Position numbers and translations under genes: made by a program. The notes below the pieces were generated by a model. It saw only the letters and a list, made by a program, of their open reading frames with translations, searched no databases and was not told where the DNA came from. Shown one piece after another: positions 17,598 to 26,426 of a DNA stretch of 64,000 bases. Source of the DNA: Deltaproteobacteria bacterium (lineage in GTDB: Bacteria > Myxococcota_A > UBA796 > UBA2385); the NCBI GenBank assembly GCA_018401435.1, contig JAGYJW010000018.1, positions 51,336 to 115,335 of the forward strand, written 5' to 3'. Position 1 is the first letter of the stretch. Each line of letters opens with the position of its first letter.

Positions 17598-18611
17598 GGT
17601 TGGACCGGCGCCCCGACGCCCGCGGCGCGCAGGGCCTCGGCCACCCGGGCATGGCCCGCCGGCGACAGGTGGTAGTCCCCGTCCAGAAAGGCCTCGGGCT
17701 GGTCGCGCAAGGTGGGCAACAGGTCGATGAAGCGGGCCACGTGCAGGTGCTCCTCAAGCTGATCGCGGAGCGTGGACTCGGTCCAGGGCTGGACCGTGGC
17801 GCCAGTGTACTTGCCAAAGGGGGAGAGGGGTACCCGGGCCTGCGTGGCGGCGACATCCACCGGCAGAAAGGCGACCACCACCGGCAATGGGGCGAGGTCT
17901 TGGGCGAGGGCGTCCAATGCGCGCGATAGGGCGCGGCTGCGTGGGCCCTCAGCTGGGTGGCGCCAGCATCGCCCGGCGCCGGCTGGCGCCTGGCCCACCG
18001 CCGTGGCCAGCATCGCGCAGAGGTAGAGCAGGTGGCTGTGGGGCAGGGGAGAGGCCCAGAAGGCGCGCCTGCGCGCCCGTAGACTCCACCCGGAGCAGTC
18101 GACCGCCCACCACATTGAAGCGTTCGGCCACCGGGGCCAGCCCCTCCTCCCAGTCGTTGGCCTGGTTGACCACGACGACAATACCGTTGATATACCCGTT
18201 CCGGGAGAGGTCGCGCGCCCGGGCCACCGCGTCGGCCACCCCATGGCTGGGCACGCCGGCGTTGGCCATGCCGGCCAGGGCGGGGAAGGCCTGCGCGCCC
18301 TCCACCCCCAGGCCCAACACCTGGGAGTCGCCCACCGCCACCCAGCCCGAGGCGGGTGGCGCGCCCACCCGCAAGGCCTGATCATCCAGGGCGACGGTGG
18401 TGATCCGCCCATCCAGTCGGCGCAGGCGCTGGCGCGCGCCGGCTTGCAGCAGCACCTGCCCGTCGGGCTGGGTCGCGAAGAGGGCGAGGTGGGGCAAGGC
18501 GCCCCCGTCGGCCACCCGTACCATGCCCTCGGCCAGCGCAAAGCCCAGCAGCAAGCTGCCGAGGCCGATCAGCAGGCGCAGGCGCAAGGGGAGGGGAGCG
18601 GCGTCGGTCAT
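17594..18611 (-). CDS. Third SGNH-like hydrolase, frameshifted
   Basis: One gene in two frames. The 5' part from ATG 18611 has a membrane anchor (LRLRLLIGLGSLLLGFALAEG), then GWVAVGDSQVLGLGVEG as block I and ANAGVPSHGV as block II, followed by VVVVNQANDW. The 3' part, ending at 17594, contains AFWASPLPHSHLLYLCAML and the block V ending YHLSPAGHARVAEAL. The join, near 18060-18075, lies in a GC repeat (GCGCAGGCGCGCC) and fits one inserted base. In block V the usual D-G-H-W is DGDYHLSPAGH. It is the first gene of cassette 2 by coupling. Membrane-anchored periplasmic esterase or acetyltransferase is the likely role. Confidence 0.65.
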
Positions 18612-18659
18612 CGGCCTTCAGGTAGCCGGTGGGGGAGCGGGGCGCTCAGCCCGCCGCCC

Positions 18660-20261
18660 CTACTCTCCCGCCGCCTCCAGGATCCCCTCCACCTTCGCGA
18701 GGTTGCTCGCAAATTCCGCGCGATCGGGGGCCAGGCGCGCCGCCTCGGCGAAGCGATCCTTGGCTTGCACCCAGTCCTTCTGGCGGGTGGACAGCAGGCC
18801 GGCGGCATTCCACAGATCCGGATCCCGCGGCGAGCGGAAGAGGGCCGCGTCGCAGACCGGGATCAGCTCGGCCGGGTCCTGGTCGAGCGCACGCAGCGGG
18901 CCACCAGGGCCCAGGGTGGCCTCAAGGTCGGTCGGGCCGGCGGCCTCCCGCAAGGCATCGGCGGCCCTTCCGGGTCACCCCGGTCCAGGCGCAGCTTCTC
19001 GCGGACAGCGCCTCTCGCCGGCGGCGGGATGGGGCTCGGCCGCCGCCGCCCTCTGCAAGTCGGAGGGCGCGATCGGGATCGGCGTCGGCGACCACCCGGG
19101 CCAGGCCCAGGGCGGCGCGGGGATCGGTGGGGTGGGCCGCCACCGCCGATGACCACAGGGTCAGGGGGCTCTGCCAGTCGGGCACCCGCGCGACGGTGAC
19201 TGCAGAGAGGGCGAGCAGAAGGCCCCCCAGCCAGGGCTGCCGGCTTCGGGACAAGCGCAGCGACAGGGCCGCGAGGCCGACCACCGGCCAGAAGAGGAAG
19301 CCTTCGGCGTAGCGCGCGGCACGGGCTGGCCAGCAGGCCGCTGACCGGCAGGCAGGGGGCAGCAGCAATTGTGGGCCGCGTCTCGGCGCAGCGCGGGTGG
19401 CCAGGGACGGGCCAGCCACAGGCCACGGCCGAGGGGGAACAGGGCCAGAAGTCCCGCCCAAACCGGAAAGTCGGGCGGCAAGCGCGCTACGGTGGGCCAG
19501 AAGGGCAGGATCAGCCGCTGCACATAGAAGAGCAGCATGGCGGGCGCGGTCAGCACCGATTGCAGCGTCGGGTGACCAGCATCCGCCGCGTCCACCGCCC
19601 AGCTGTGCACCAGCGCCGTTCGCACCAGAGCCCAGGCCAGCAGGACCAGCAGGGGTGGCAGCCACTGGCGCCGGCCTCGGGGCCCGCGGCGCGGCCAGCC
19701 GCGATCAGCGGCACCACCACGGCGGTCTCTTTGCTGAAGAGGGCCAGCAGCGTGAACAGGGCCGCCCAGGGCCCGGCCGTGAGCACGGCGAGGCTGCCCC
19801 ACAGCGCCACATAGAGGTCCGTGCGTGCCGTTATGTTGGCGATGGCCTCCACCGCCATCGGGTGAAGCAAGACAAGGCCCGCCGCCAGGGCGCCGCGCGT
19901 CCCGTAGCGCCAGGCCACCGCCGCCCCGGATAGGAGCACCAGCAGCAGGTTGTGCAGGTGAAAGGCCCAGGGTTGGCCCCTACCGCGTGGTCCAGGTAGT
20001 AGCTCGCCGATACGAGGGGCCGCCAATAGGGCGAGACGCGGGCCTTGCCCTCGGCCAGCCAGAAGAGATCGCGCAGCAGCGCCTGCTTCAAGGTGCCGAC
20101 CTCGGGCAAGAGGCGGCTGCCCTCCACCAGCAGGCGGTCGTCCTGACAAAGCCGAAGCCCAGGCTGTTGCCATAGACCGCCATGCCCAGCAGCAGCACCC
20201 CGCCGACCGCGAGGGCCCGCTGGGCGGTGCTTTGGGTTGCCGTGGTGGGGGGACTGGACAC
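18660..20261 (-). pseudogene. GT-C-like multi-membrane protein with TPR tail, broken by several frameshifts
   Basis: Pieces of one protein lie in changing frames. Near the start is ALAVGGVLLLGMAVYGNSLGF. Then come DDRLLVEGSRLLPE and YWRPLVSASYYLDHAVG, then WAFHLHNLLLVLLSG, IANITARTDLYVALWG and LALFSKETAVVVPLIAAG, then LFYVQRLILPFWPTVARLP, then FLFWPVVGLAALSLRLS. It ends with TPR-like helices (LWNAAGLLSTRQKDWVQAKD, FAEAARLAPDRAEFASNLAK). This order, with the Y-x-RPL and H-L-x-NLLL motifs, matches membrane glycosyltransferases of the TMTC/DUF1736 kind. At least five frame changes are needed. The start near GTG 20261 is uncertain. Decay beside the IS66 element or indel errors could both explain it. 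Confidence 0.55.
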
Positions 20262-20391
20262 GTCGATGGGGGAGGGGAGGGCAGGGCGACTGTAGCCCAG
20301 CGGCGCCACCGACCCCGGCCTGGACGCGGGCGCGGGTGCAAATGCGCGCGACCCTGAAGAGGGTGGAACGCGAGGCCATGGCCAGGCGGCA

Positions 20392-20421
20392 GGAGCCCCG
20401 TAACCGCTCACCCTGCCCCCT
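20392..20421 (+). repeat. IS66 left terminal repeat with 8-bp target duplication
   Basis: GGAGCCCC (20392-20399) is followed by the terminal repeat starting GTAACCGCTCACCCTG at 20400. The same octamer sits just outside the other end of the element, as expected for the 8-bp duplication made by IS66-family transposition. Confidence 0.85.
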
Positions 20422-20461
20422 CTTGCCCCGCGCCGCCGCGCGTGTCTCCGTCCCGCCCGCG

Positions 20462-22041
20462 CTACGCGGTGTCGTAGATCGGCCGGGCGTTGAGCCCCCG
20501 TCCCTTCCTCCAGTTCCAAGGCAGCAGGTCTTCAACGGTGAGACCGGGCTCGCCCGTCGGCAATCAGCACGTCTGCCAGCCACGGCTCCGGGTCCACCCC
20601 ATGCGCTCGGCAGGTCGCCATCATCGATTAAGAGCATCGCGAGCTCGCCGCCCTCGTCGCTGCCGACGAAGAGCGCCGTCTTCCTCAGCAGGGCCACGAT
20701 GCGGTGTGGGCCCGTTCGCGGGGTTGTTAGGATCGGCACCCGCGCAAGGCATCCGTCGTCAGGGCACAGCGGCCCCCTGGCGAGCAGGTAGCCCATCGCC
20801 TTGGCGATGCTGGTGCGCGGCTCAGCGCCCGATGTTCGATTGTGGCGAAGAGCGCGGCGACCACCGGGGCCGACCGCTCCTGTCTCAAGGCGAGGTGCAC
20901 GGTGCCGACGATTGCTGCTCGACAGCGATGCTCGATATAGAACAGCTCGCTCTATCAACACGAGCAAGCCATCCACCAGCGCCTGTCGGCTGCGGGCCCG
21001 AGCCCCCGACGGCGGGACCAGCACCCGCCGCGCTCGCCGGCGGCCCGCCTGTGACGAGGTTGTAGCCGTGTGTCCATCGACGGTCAGCGTGCCTTCGAGC
21101 GCCCCAACACGCTATCGGCGACCCGGCCAAGCCGCGCGAGGGCGAGTAGAGGTACAGGACCACCTCGTCGGTGGCGAAGACCCATCCAACCTTGCGCGTC
21201 TTGTCCTCGTCCAGCACGGGCTGCGCGTCTCGTCCGCCGAGACGTGCGATGCGCGCCCACCCAGGCCATCAATGCCATGTACAGCGGCATGCGACCGTCA
21301 CCGCGCTGCGGTGGAACAGGGTGCAGATGACCGAGATCGGCAGGGGCGCGCCCCACCGTTCAAAGGCCCGTTCCAGCCGCCGCAGGGCATGCCGTCCAGG
21401 CACTTGGTGACCGCTACCTTGGCGTGCAAGGTCAGATGCCCCCTTCGATCACCTGGGGCGGCGGTGGTGCCGTCACGATCTGCCGTCGGCAGCACCCGCT
21501 GCTCGCGCTGCACGAGCAGGCGAACCAGCTCGCCACGGCGCCACTCGTAGATCACCGATCCCTGGGGGGGCAGCGCGCGACCCGGGGGCAGCTGGGGATC
21601 CAGTGGCAACACAACGTCTTGGTGCGCAACGCATCGGCGCTTGGCCCGCGCGCCCGGGCAGCGGTTTCGTTCGGCCTTCCGCTCTTCTTCGGCTACTGCC
21701 GCGACGCCGCTTCCGCGCCTCCCTGCGGGCGTCGCTTGCCGTTCGGATCGCTTGCCGAACACGTGCCGCTCAAGCTGGTCGATGCGGTCCCTTCGTGACC
21801 TGCAGGGCCAGCCCATGCTCGGTGGCCTGTCTGGGCCTCGACACGCACGGCGTCGATCTCTTCCTTGCGTTTGGGCCGAGATTGTCAGCGCCTGCCGCTC
21901 TGCGGCCCCGGCGTCAATCACGCCCTGCATGGCGACCAGGGTCTCGCCCACGCGCGACGAAGCTCGGTCAGCGCCCGGATCATAATTACGCTGGCTGTGC
22001 CAGGCCCGCAGGTCGGCTGGGGTGGCGAGGTCGGGGCCCAT
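20462..22041 (-). pseudogene. tnpC: IS66 transposase TnpC, frameshifted
   Basis: The N-terminal part (from about 22041) has the IS66 signature DQLERHVFGKRSERQA preceded by a coiled region. The middle shows YEWRRGELVRLLVQREQR and then ATDEVVLYLYSPSRG, the usual start of the catalytic core. The end shows VALLRKTALFVGSDEGGEL and LLPWNWRKGRGLNARPIYDT before a TAG at 20462. These stretches lie in different frames, so no intact DDE transposase can be read. The total length matches an ordinary TnpC of about 520 residues. The fragments are recognisable at the family level only. Confidence 0.75.
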
Positions 22042-22089
22042 CGATCACGGTGCCGACACGGCGTCGATCCGTGGCGAACACCCACCGCC

Positions 22090-22412
22090 CGACTTCGATC
22101 GTTGTACGCCGGCAACCTGCAATCCCGCGAGTAGCGAGGCCACCGTGGCTGCGTCCAGTCGCGCGCCCGGCGGGACCGCGGGCAGGGCAAAGCAGCCGCG
22201 GGAGAGACGCTTGTAGAGCACCACGAGGCCGGTGCCGTCGTGGGTCAGAATCTGATGTGCGTTCGCCATCGGGACAGGAAAACAAAGAGGTGGCCGGCGT
22301 ACAGGTCGAGTCCGGCCTGACCACCCGGCAAGCGAGGCGGTCAAAACCACTGCGCATGTCGACGGCCTCGGTGGCCGTAGATCTGCTGGGTCGGGCTGCG
22401 CCGCATGGCGCG
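22090..22412 (-). pseudogene. tnpB: IS66 TnpB accessory protein, frameshifted
   Basis: The pieces AVDMRSGFDRLAC and, in another frame, GTGLVVLYKRLSRGCFALP match the conserved TnpB pattern (D-M-R-K-G-F-D-x-L and the L-W-Y-K-R-L-E-R-G-x-F signature). They are followed by LDAATVASLLAGLQV, the usual C-terminal helix. Limits are approximate because the frame changes at least twice. TnpB is needed for transposition in IS66 elements but its activity is not well defined. Confidence 0.65.
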
Positions 22413-22690
22413 ACCACCGCCGCGAACCAGGCGGCGGGCGGCGGGTTGTCGAAGTGCGTGCGCCCGCCAACGCGCGCACGGAGGCAGGCGGCGCAGCGCG
22501 GCGCGGCCACCTGCACGAACCGGGCGCTCAATGCGGCCGGGGCCGGACGGTGCCGCGCAACCCAAGCGGCGAAGGTCGCCCAGCCACGCCGTGTTGTCGG
22601 GCGAAGGCCGACATCGACTGGTCAGCGCCGCGCCACCCGCGACGAGGCGGCCCTGCTGACCACCGGCGTGTGTTTGCCCACAGGTTTGCC
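22413..22690 (-). pseudogene. tnpA: IS66 TnpA-like protein remnant
   Basis: A short stretch SMSAFARQHGVA, continuing in a second frame as GWATFAAWVARHRPAP, and then FVQVAAP, follows the TnpA plan (helix-turn-helix with S-x-x-x-F-A-R-x-H-G, then F-V-x-V). It occupies the place of tnpA in front of tnpB. Boundaries are approximate. Confidence 0.5.
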
Positions 22691-22729
22691 TCCTGGGACA
22701 CTGTCACACGGCGATGTGGACCCGGGAGG

Positions 22730-22759
22730 GGGGGCCAGGCTGAGCGGTTACGGAGCCCC
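22730..22759 (-). repeat. IS66 right terminal repeat with 8-bp target duplication
   Basis: The complement of 22730-22751 reads GTAACCGCTCAGCCTGGCCC, matching the left end with one mismatch and one extra G. The octamer GGAGCCCC at 22752-22759 is identical to the one flanking the left end. Confidence 0.85.
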
Positions 22760-22877
22760 GCCTCACCCGGGAGGACGTGCTCTGGGGAGAGCCGTGTCCG
22801 CACGGCCGATGAAGCCGATTCAGGCCACCTTCTGGCTGGAACCGAACATCCCGGCCGATCGCGTCCCAAACGGGGAG

Positions 22878-24092
22878 CTACCGCTTCTTGAGGCCCTTCT
22901 CGTAGAACTCCGCCAGCCTCTTGCTCTTGCCCCACCGGTGGTTGGTGCGGCCCAGGCGGTTGCCCAGGATGTAGCGCTTGCCGTCAGCGGCCTTCTCGAT
23001 GCCCCGGTTGGAATAGCCTTCGGAGTCGGCCTCAGCGACGCGCGGCGTGCCGTCCAGGTTTCGGGCGTTGGGGTTGTAGTGGTCCAATACGAAGGCGTCG
23101 CGCCCGGCATCGTCCGCACGGTTCTTGCGCACCTTGTTGCGGCTGGCGTCATTGGTGAACTTGACCGCAGCACCGGAGATCTCGTCGAAGCGGTTGTTTC
23201 GGATGCTGTTGAAGGAGCTGTCGTCCCGGAGGTAGATGCCGTGCATGAGGCCGCGCCAGTTGACGTCCCCGCCGGCCTCCCCCTTGCGGTTGCTGTGGCG
23301 GTTCTCCAGGTCTTCGAAGCGGTTGTTCACGAAGGTCGAGGCGTTGACCCCGCGCCCGATGATGCCGCCGTAGCCCGCATAGCCGTAATCGTCCCCGCCG
23401 GGATCGTAGCGTTCGTGGCCCTTCTTGAGGAATTGCGTGCCCATCTGCTCGAAGCGGTTGTCGCGGAAGTCTGCGCCGGACACCCAGGCCTCTGTCCCGC
23501 CCTGGAAGCGATCGGCGTCGGGGTCCACCCCTTCTGCCCAGCGCTCTGCGTCGGGCATCTGGCCTTTGCGGGGCGAGATCTCCACCCCGCCGGCCACAAA
23601 GCCCTTGAGGGTCAGGCCGGTCATCTGGAGGTTGGCGGCGGCAGGGTTGTCGGCCGACATGGCCTGGGGGATTCGCGGTCGGTAGGCCAGGAAATAGCCG
23701 GGCGTGGCGGTCTGGCTGCCCTCCCTGCCCCGGAAGCCCGACACCTCCGCCCCCTGCTGGCCCCGGAGGACGAGCTGCTGATGGGGGTGGTAGTAAGTCC
23801 AGGTCACCTGCTCGGTCTGCTGCAGGTCGCCGCGCACGGTGACGAGGATGTCGCCGGCCCAGCCCCGCAGGGCCGCCTGGTTCTCCATCAGCCAGTCGTG
23901 CAGCTCGGCCAGCCCGCCCGGGAAGCTCGGCGGCGTGATGCCCGAGCCCGGCAGCTGCAGGCGCACCGACCCCGGGTTGCCCTTCAGCGCCGCAGCCCGC
24001 GCGGCGTTGCCGCGGCCCCCCGACGGGAGCTGGCTGGACCCGGCGGCGGACTGCATCGGCGACCGGCTGTTCTGGCGACGCTGCTGTTTCAC
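22878..24092 (-). CDS. Right-handed parallel beta-helix protein
   Basis: The product is 404 residues if the GTG at 24092 (VKQQRRQNSRSPMQ) is the start; a longer frame upstream looks like the antisense of the next gene. There is no signal peptide. Residues about 45-110 contain an unrecognised region (LAELHDWLMENQAALRGWAG). From about 150 onward come beta-helix turns with the N-N-R-F type of repeat: FRDNRFEQMG, FVNNRFEDLE, SIRNNRFDEIS, NKVRKNRADDAG and ILGNRLGR. The ladder resembles pectate-lyase-like or NosD-like helices that bind polysaccharide. The end is basic (AEFYEKGLKKR). How it leaves the cell is unclear, and no catalytic residues can be assigned. Confidence 0.6.
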   Translation of the reverse strand: MKQQRRQNSRSPMQSAAGSSQLPSGGRGNAARAAALKGNPGSVRLQLPGSGITPPSFPGGLAELHDWLMENQAALRGWAGDILVTVRGDLQQTEQVTWTYYHPHQQLVLRGQQGAEVSGFRGREGSQTATPGYFLAYRPRIPQAMSADNPAAANLQMTGLTLKGFVAGGVEISPRKGQMPDAERWAEGVDPDADRFQGGTEAWVSGADFRDNRFEQMGTQFLKKGHERYDPGGDDYGYAGYGGIIGRGVNASTFVNNRFEDLENRHSNRKGEAGGDVNWRGLMHGIYLRDDSSFNSIRNNRFDEISGAAVKFTNDASRNKVRKNRADDAGRDAFVLDHYNPNARNLDGTPRVAEADSEGYSNRGIEKAADGKRYILGNRLGRTNHRWGKSKRLAEFYEKGLKKR

Positions 24093-24207
24093 GGTCGCCA
24101 GGGTATCAGAAGGGAGCCGATCCGAGCGCGGCGTGCAACCACCCAGAACGCCGCGACCTGGGGCCTCCGACCCGGTCCGGGCTATGATTCGGGCTTGAGG
24201 AGTCCCC

Positions 24208-25947
24208 ATGCCCTTGCGCCCCATGGCCGCCTTGACTGCTGGCGCCGCCGCGCTGTTCAGCGCCCCATCCGCTGCCCTCAGCCTCTCCGAGGTGGACCGC
24301 GACGAGCTGTCCCCCGGCGTGACCGTCGTGCAATACCGAACGTCCAGCCCGACGACGGACGCCTGGGTGGCCACCATCGATCTGTGTGCCGATGGCATCC
24401 GCCTCGACGCCACCCGGCGGCCATCCTCCACCCGGAGCGCCGCGTCGTGGGGCAGCGCAGAAGGGGCCTTGCTGGCGGTCAATGGTGACTTCTACCGGAC
24501 CGGACCAGTGCGTGTCTACGGAGACGCGGTGGGCGGGGGCGTGCCCTGGCCCCTCGACCAGACCGGCCTGGACAGCGCCTACTCGGGCGAGTGGTACTAT
24601 GGTGACTTCGGTTGGGTGGCCGTTGGCCCGGACTGGTTGGACTTCACCCACACGGGCTGGGCCCAGGACCGCTGGGACGAGCTCGGGCTCAGCGAGGGCT
24701 GGGCGCCGGGCGAGCGTCTGCCCGACCCCCCGGAGGACACCCTGGCGCTGGTGAGTGGCTTCCCCGCCCTGGTCATCGAGGGTGAGGTGGTGACCTGCGA
24801 TGACCCGACCGCCACGTCCTGCTTCCGCGATCGCTCCGATATGCGCGATCGGCACCCCCGCACCGCCATCGGCTTCACCGAAGATCGTGCCACCTTGTTC
24901 CTGGCGGTGGTGGACGGTCGCTCCAGCCGCTCCAGCGGGATGTACGGGTCCGAGCTGGCCGACCTGATGGGCCAGGTGGGCGCCTGGCAGGCCTTCAACC
25001 TGGACGGCGGGGGCTCCACCCAGATGTGGTCGTCGGCGGGCGGCACGCTGAACAACCCCTCCGACGGCACTCCTCGGGCGGTGGCCAACCACCTGGGTGT
25101 GTTCACCGGGCCCCACACCGGCGACTCCCTCCGGCCCTGGCACTGCCCAACGCTGGCCCCCTGCGAGATCCTGCCCCCAGAAGGCGGCCTGCTGGATGAG
25201 GCGGGCGACTGCTTTCAGGCCCACGGCCCCGACGAGTGGTGGCGCGAGGTCTCGGGCGAGGGGGAAGGCGGGAGCCTGGTCTGGACCAACCAGTGGACGA
25301 GCGACCGGCCGCTCAACTGGGCCTGGTGGCGCATCAACCTGGCGCAGGCGGGCGAGTACCGGGTCGAGTGGCGGGGAAGCGACACCTACAGCGTGGCAAG
25401 GGGGGTGCGGCACCGCCTGCGGGCCGGCGGCACGGACCATGTCTTCGACGTGGATCTCGACCTGGGGGAGGGCTGGCACGACCTGGGCACCTTCGCCTTC
25501 GACGCGGGCGGCGATCAGTACCTGGCCATCGACGACGACGCGACGGGCGCCCCGGGCGCCGATCCCCACATCGCCTTCGATGCCATCCGGCTCACCCGTG
25601 TGGGGCCCTGGTGCGGCGACGGCAGCTGTGACACGGAGGAGGACTGCGCAAGCTGCCCCGCGGACTGCCCACCAGAGGACGAGGTGCCCGACAACGGCGT
25701 CGACGACGACTGCGACGGCGAGGTGGACGAGGTGGACGAGGTCGCCGATGGCGAGACCGGGGACGGTCAGGACGGGGGGTCGAGCGGGACCCCAGGTGAC
25801 CCGGGCGACGACTCCGCGGGCGACAGCGCCGAAGCCGGTCGGCCCGAGGCGGCGCCGGCCTGCGGGTGCGGTGGGGCGCTCGGGGGCGGGCTGTCCGGCG
25901 CGCTGGCGGGCTTCCTGGCGCTCGCCCGCCGTCGCCGCGGGCGATGA
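24208..25947 (+). CDS. Secreted phosphodiester glycosidase-like protein with MYXO-CTERM-like tail
   Basis: The product is 579 residues from ATG 24208, with TGAGGAG nine bases upstream. Order: signal peptide (1-24), a NAGPA/phosphodiester glycosidase domain (about 30-300; AVNGDFYRTGPVRV, HPRTAIGFTEDRATLFLAVV and AFNLDGGGSTQMW), then a beta-sandwich (about 335-465) resembling golvesin-type C-terminal domains. Next come a Cys-rich stretch CGDGSCDTEEDCASCPADC and an Asp-rich NGVDDDCDGEVDE motif, and finally an acidic linker with CGCGG, a hydrophobic helix and RRRRGR. The last part looks like the sorting tail of myxobacterial surface proteins. The NAGPA fold removes GlcNAc from phosphodiesters; whether that is the substrate here is unknown. 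It is divergent from the beta-helix gene. Confidence 0.75.
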   Translation: MPLRPMAALTAGAAALFSAPSAALSLSEVDRDELSPGVTVVQYRTSSPTTDAWVATIDLCADGIRLDATRRPSSTRSAASWGSAEGALLAVNGDFYRTGPVRVYGDAVGGGVPWPLDQTGLDSAYSGEWYYGDFGWVAVGPDWLDFTHTGWAQDRWDELGLSEGWAPGERLPDPPEDTLALVSGFPALVIEGEVVTCDDPTATSCFRDRSDMRDRHPRTAIGFTEDRATLFLAVVDGRSSRSSGMYGSELADLMGQVGAWQAFNLDGGGSTQMWSSAGGTLNNPSDGTPRAVANHLGVFTGPHTGDSLRPWHCPTLAPCEILPPEGGLLDEAGDCFQAHGPDEWWREVSGEGEGGSLVWTNQWTSDRPLNWAWWRINLAQAGEYRVEWRGSDTYSVARGVRHRLRAGGTDHVFDVDLDLGEGWHDLGTFAFDAGGDQYLAIDDDATGAPGADPHIAFDAIRLTRVGPWCGDGSCDTEEDCASCPADCPPEDEVPDNGVDDDCDGEVDEVDEVADGETGDGQDGGSSGTPGDPGDDSAGDSAEAGRPEAAPACGCGGALGGGLSGALAGFLALARRRRGR

Positions 25948-26129
25948 GAGCCGGTCAAGCGCGGGCGGTCTCGCCAACGCGGCGGCCTCGCGAGCGGCGC
26001 GCTCGGGAGTTTCGGCGGATGCTCGCCGAAGGGGTCCACCAGAACCAGCGCGCGCTGGCGCGCGGCGCGGGGGTGTCGACGGCGGCGGTGAGCATCGCGC
26101 TGAAGGCGTTGCGGGAGCGGGAGGGGTGA
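25944..26129 (+). CDS. Small helix-turn-helix protein
   Basis: The product is 61 residues. Its ATG overlaps the stop of the preceding gene (ATGA at 25944-25947). A basic N-terminus (RRPRERRAREFRRML) precedes a likely helix-turn-helix, NQRALARGAGVSTAAVSIAL, ending KALREREG. It could be a small DNA-binding regulator of the toxin-antitoxin genes 70 bp downstream or of the gene before it. Short length and the arginine-rich composition keep the confidence modest; a chance frame is possible. Confidence 0.45.
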   Translation: MRAGQARAVSPTRRPRERRAREFRRMLAEGVHQNQRALARGAGVSTAAVSIALKALREREG

Positions 26130-26150
26130 GGGCTTGGCGTCCATCAAGTC

Positions 26151-26186
26151 CACGTATACGTGCACGTATACGTGCACGTATACGTG
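26151..26186. promoter_or_regulatory. Three tandem 12-bp palindromes, likely toxin-antitoxin operator
   Basis: CACGTATACGTG occurs three times without a gap (26151-26162, 26163-26174, 26175-26186). Each copy is a perfect palindrome. The array ends directly in GAGG, the ribosome-binding site of the antitoxin ATG at 26196. Ribbon-helix-helix antitoxins bind tandem palindromes cooperatively to repress their own operon, and here such binding would cover the ribosome-binding-site region of the DNA and probably the promoter. Confidence 0.8.
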
Positions 26187-26195
26187 GAGGTCCCG

Positions 26196-26426
26196 ATGGC
26201 CCAGGTCACGCTGTACATGGACGACGACACCATGGCTCGGATGCGCGCGGCGGCGGAGGCTGCCGGTCTGTCGATGAGCGCGTGGCTGGCGCAGCTCGTC
26301 AAGGAGCGGACCCGCACGGAGTGGCCCCGCGAGGTCATGGCCCTGGCGGGCGCGTGGCGAGACCTCGCGAGCGCCGAGGAGCTTCGCAAGGGGCAGCCGG
26401 AAGACGCCCTGCGCGAGGCGCTGTGA
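26196..26426 (+). CDS. Ribbon-helix-helix antitoxin, VapB-like
   Basis: The product is 76 residues. The ATG at 26196 is chosen over an upstream in-frame codon because GTGGAGG lies five bases before it and the upstream residues only translate the palindrome array. The N-terminal 45 residues fit a CopG/RHH fold: a single strand AQVTLYMDD, then TMARMRAAAEAAGLSMSAW and LAQLVKERT. The tail (LAGAWRDLASAEELRKG) would bind and block the toxin. The stop overlaps the toxin start (TGATG), so the pair is translationally coupled with the antitoxin first, as usual for type II systems. Autorepression through the palindromes is expected. Confidence 0.85.
   Translation: MAQVTLYMDDDTMARMRAAAEAAGLSMSAWLAQLVKERTRTEWPREVMALAGAWRDLASAEELRKGQPEDALREAL

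Larger units (their letters stand above)
20400..22751 (-). mobile_element. IS66-family insertion sequence, 2,352 bp, reading frames broken
   Basis: Both ends carry GTAACCGCTCA-type terminal repeats (left, 20400 onward; right, as its complement ending at 22751), differing by a G/C and a one-base gap. Outside both ends lies the identical octamer GGAGCCCC. The inside holds remnants of the three usual IS66 genes, all on the minus strand in the order tnpA, tnpB, tnpC. The element sits between the GT-C-like gene and a beta-helix gene and does not visibly split either. Sharp ends and an exact duplication suggest a fairly recent insertion, which is hard to square with the many frame changes inside unless these are sequencing errors. 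Confidence 0.85.

Noticed and set aside
22760..22877. Possible gene remnant between IS66 and the beta-helix gene
   Set aside because: The stretch is short, and joining it to the sequence left of the element did not give a reading I could recognise.
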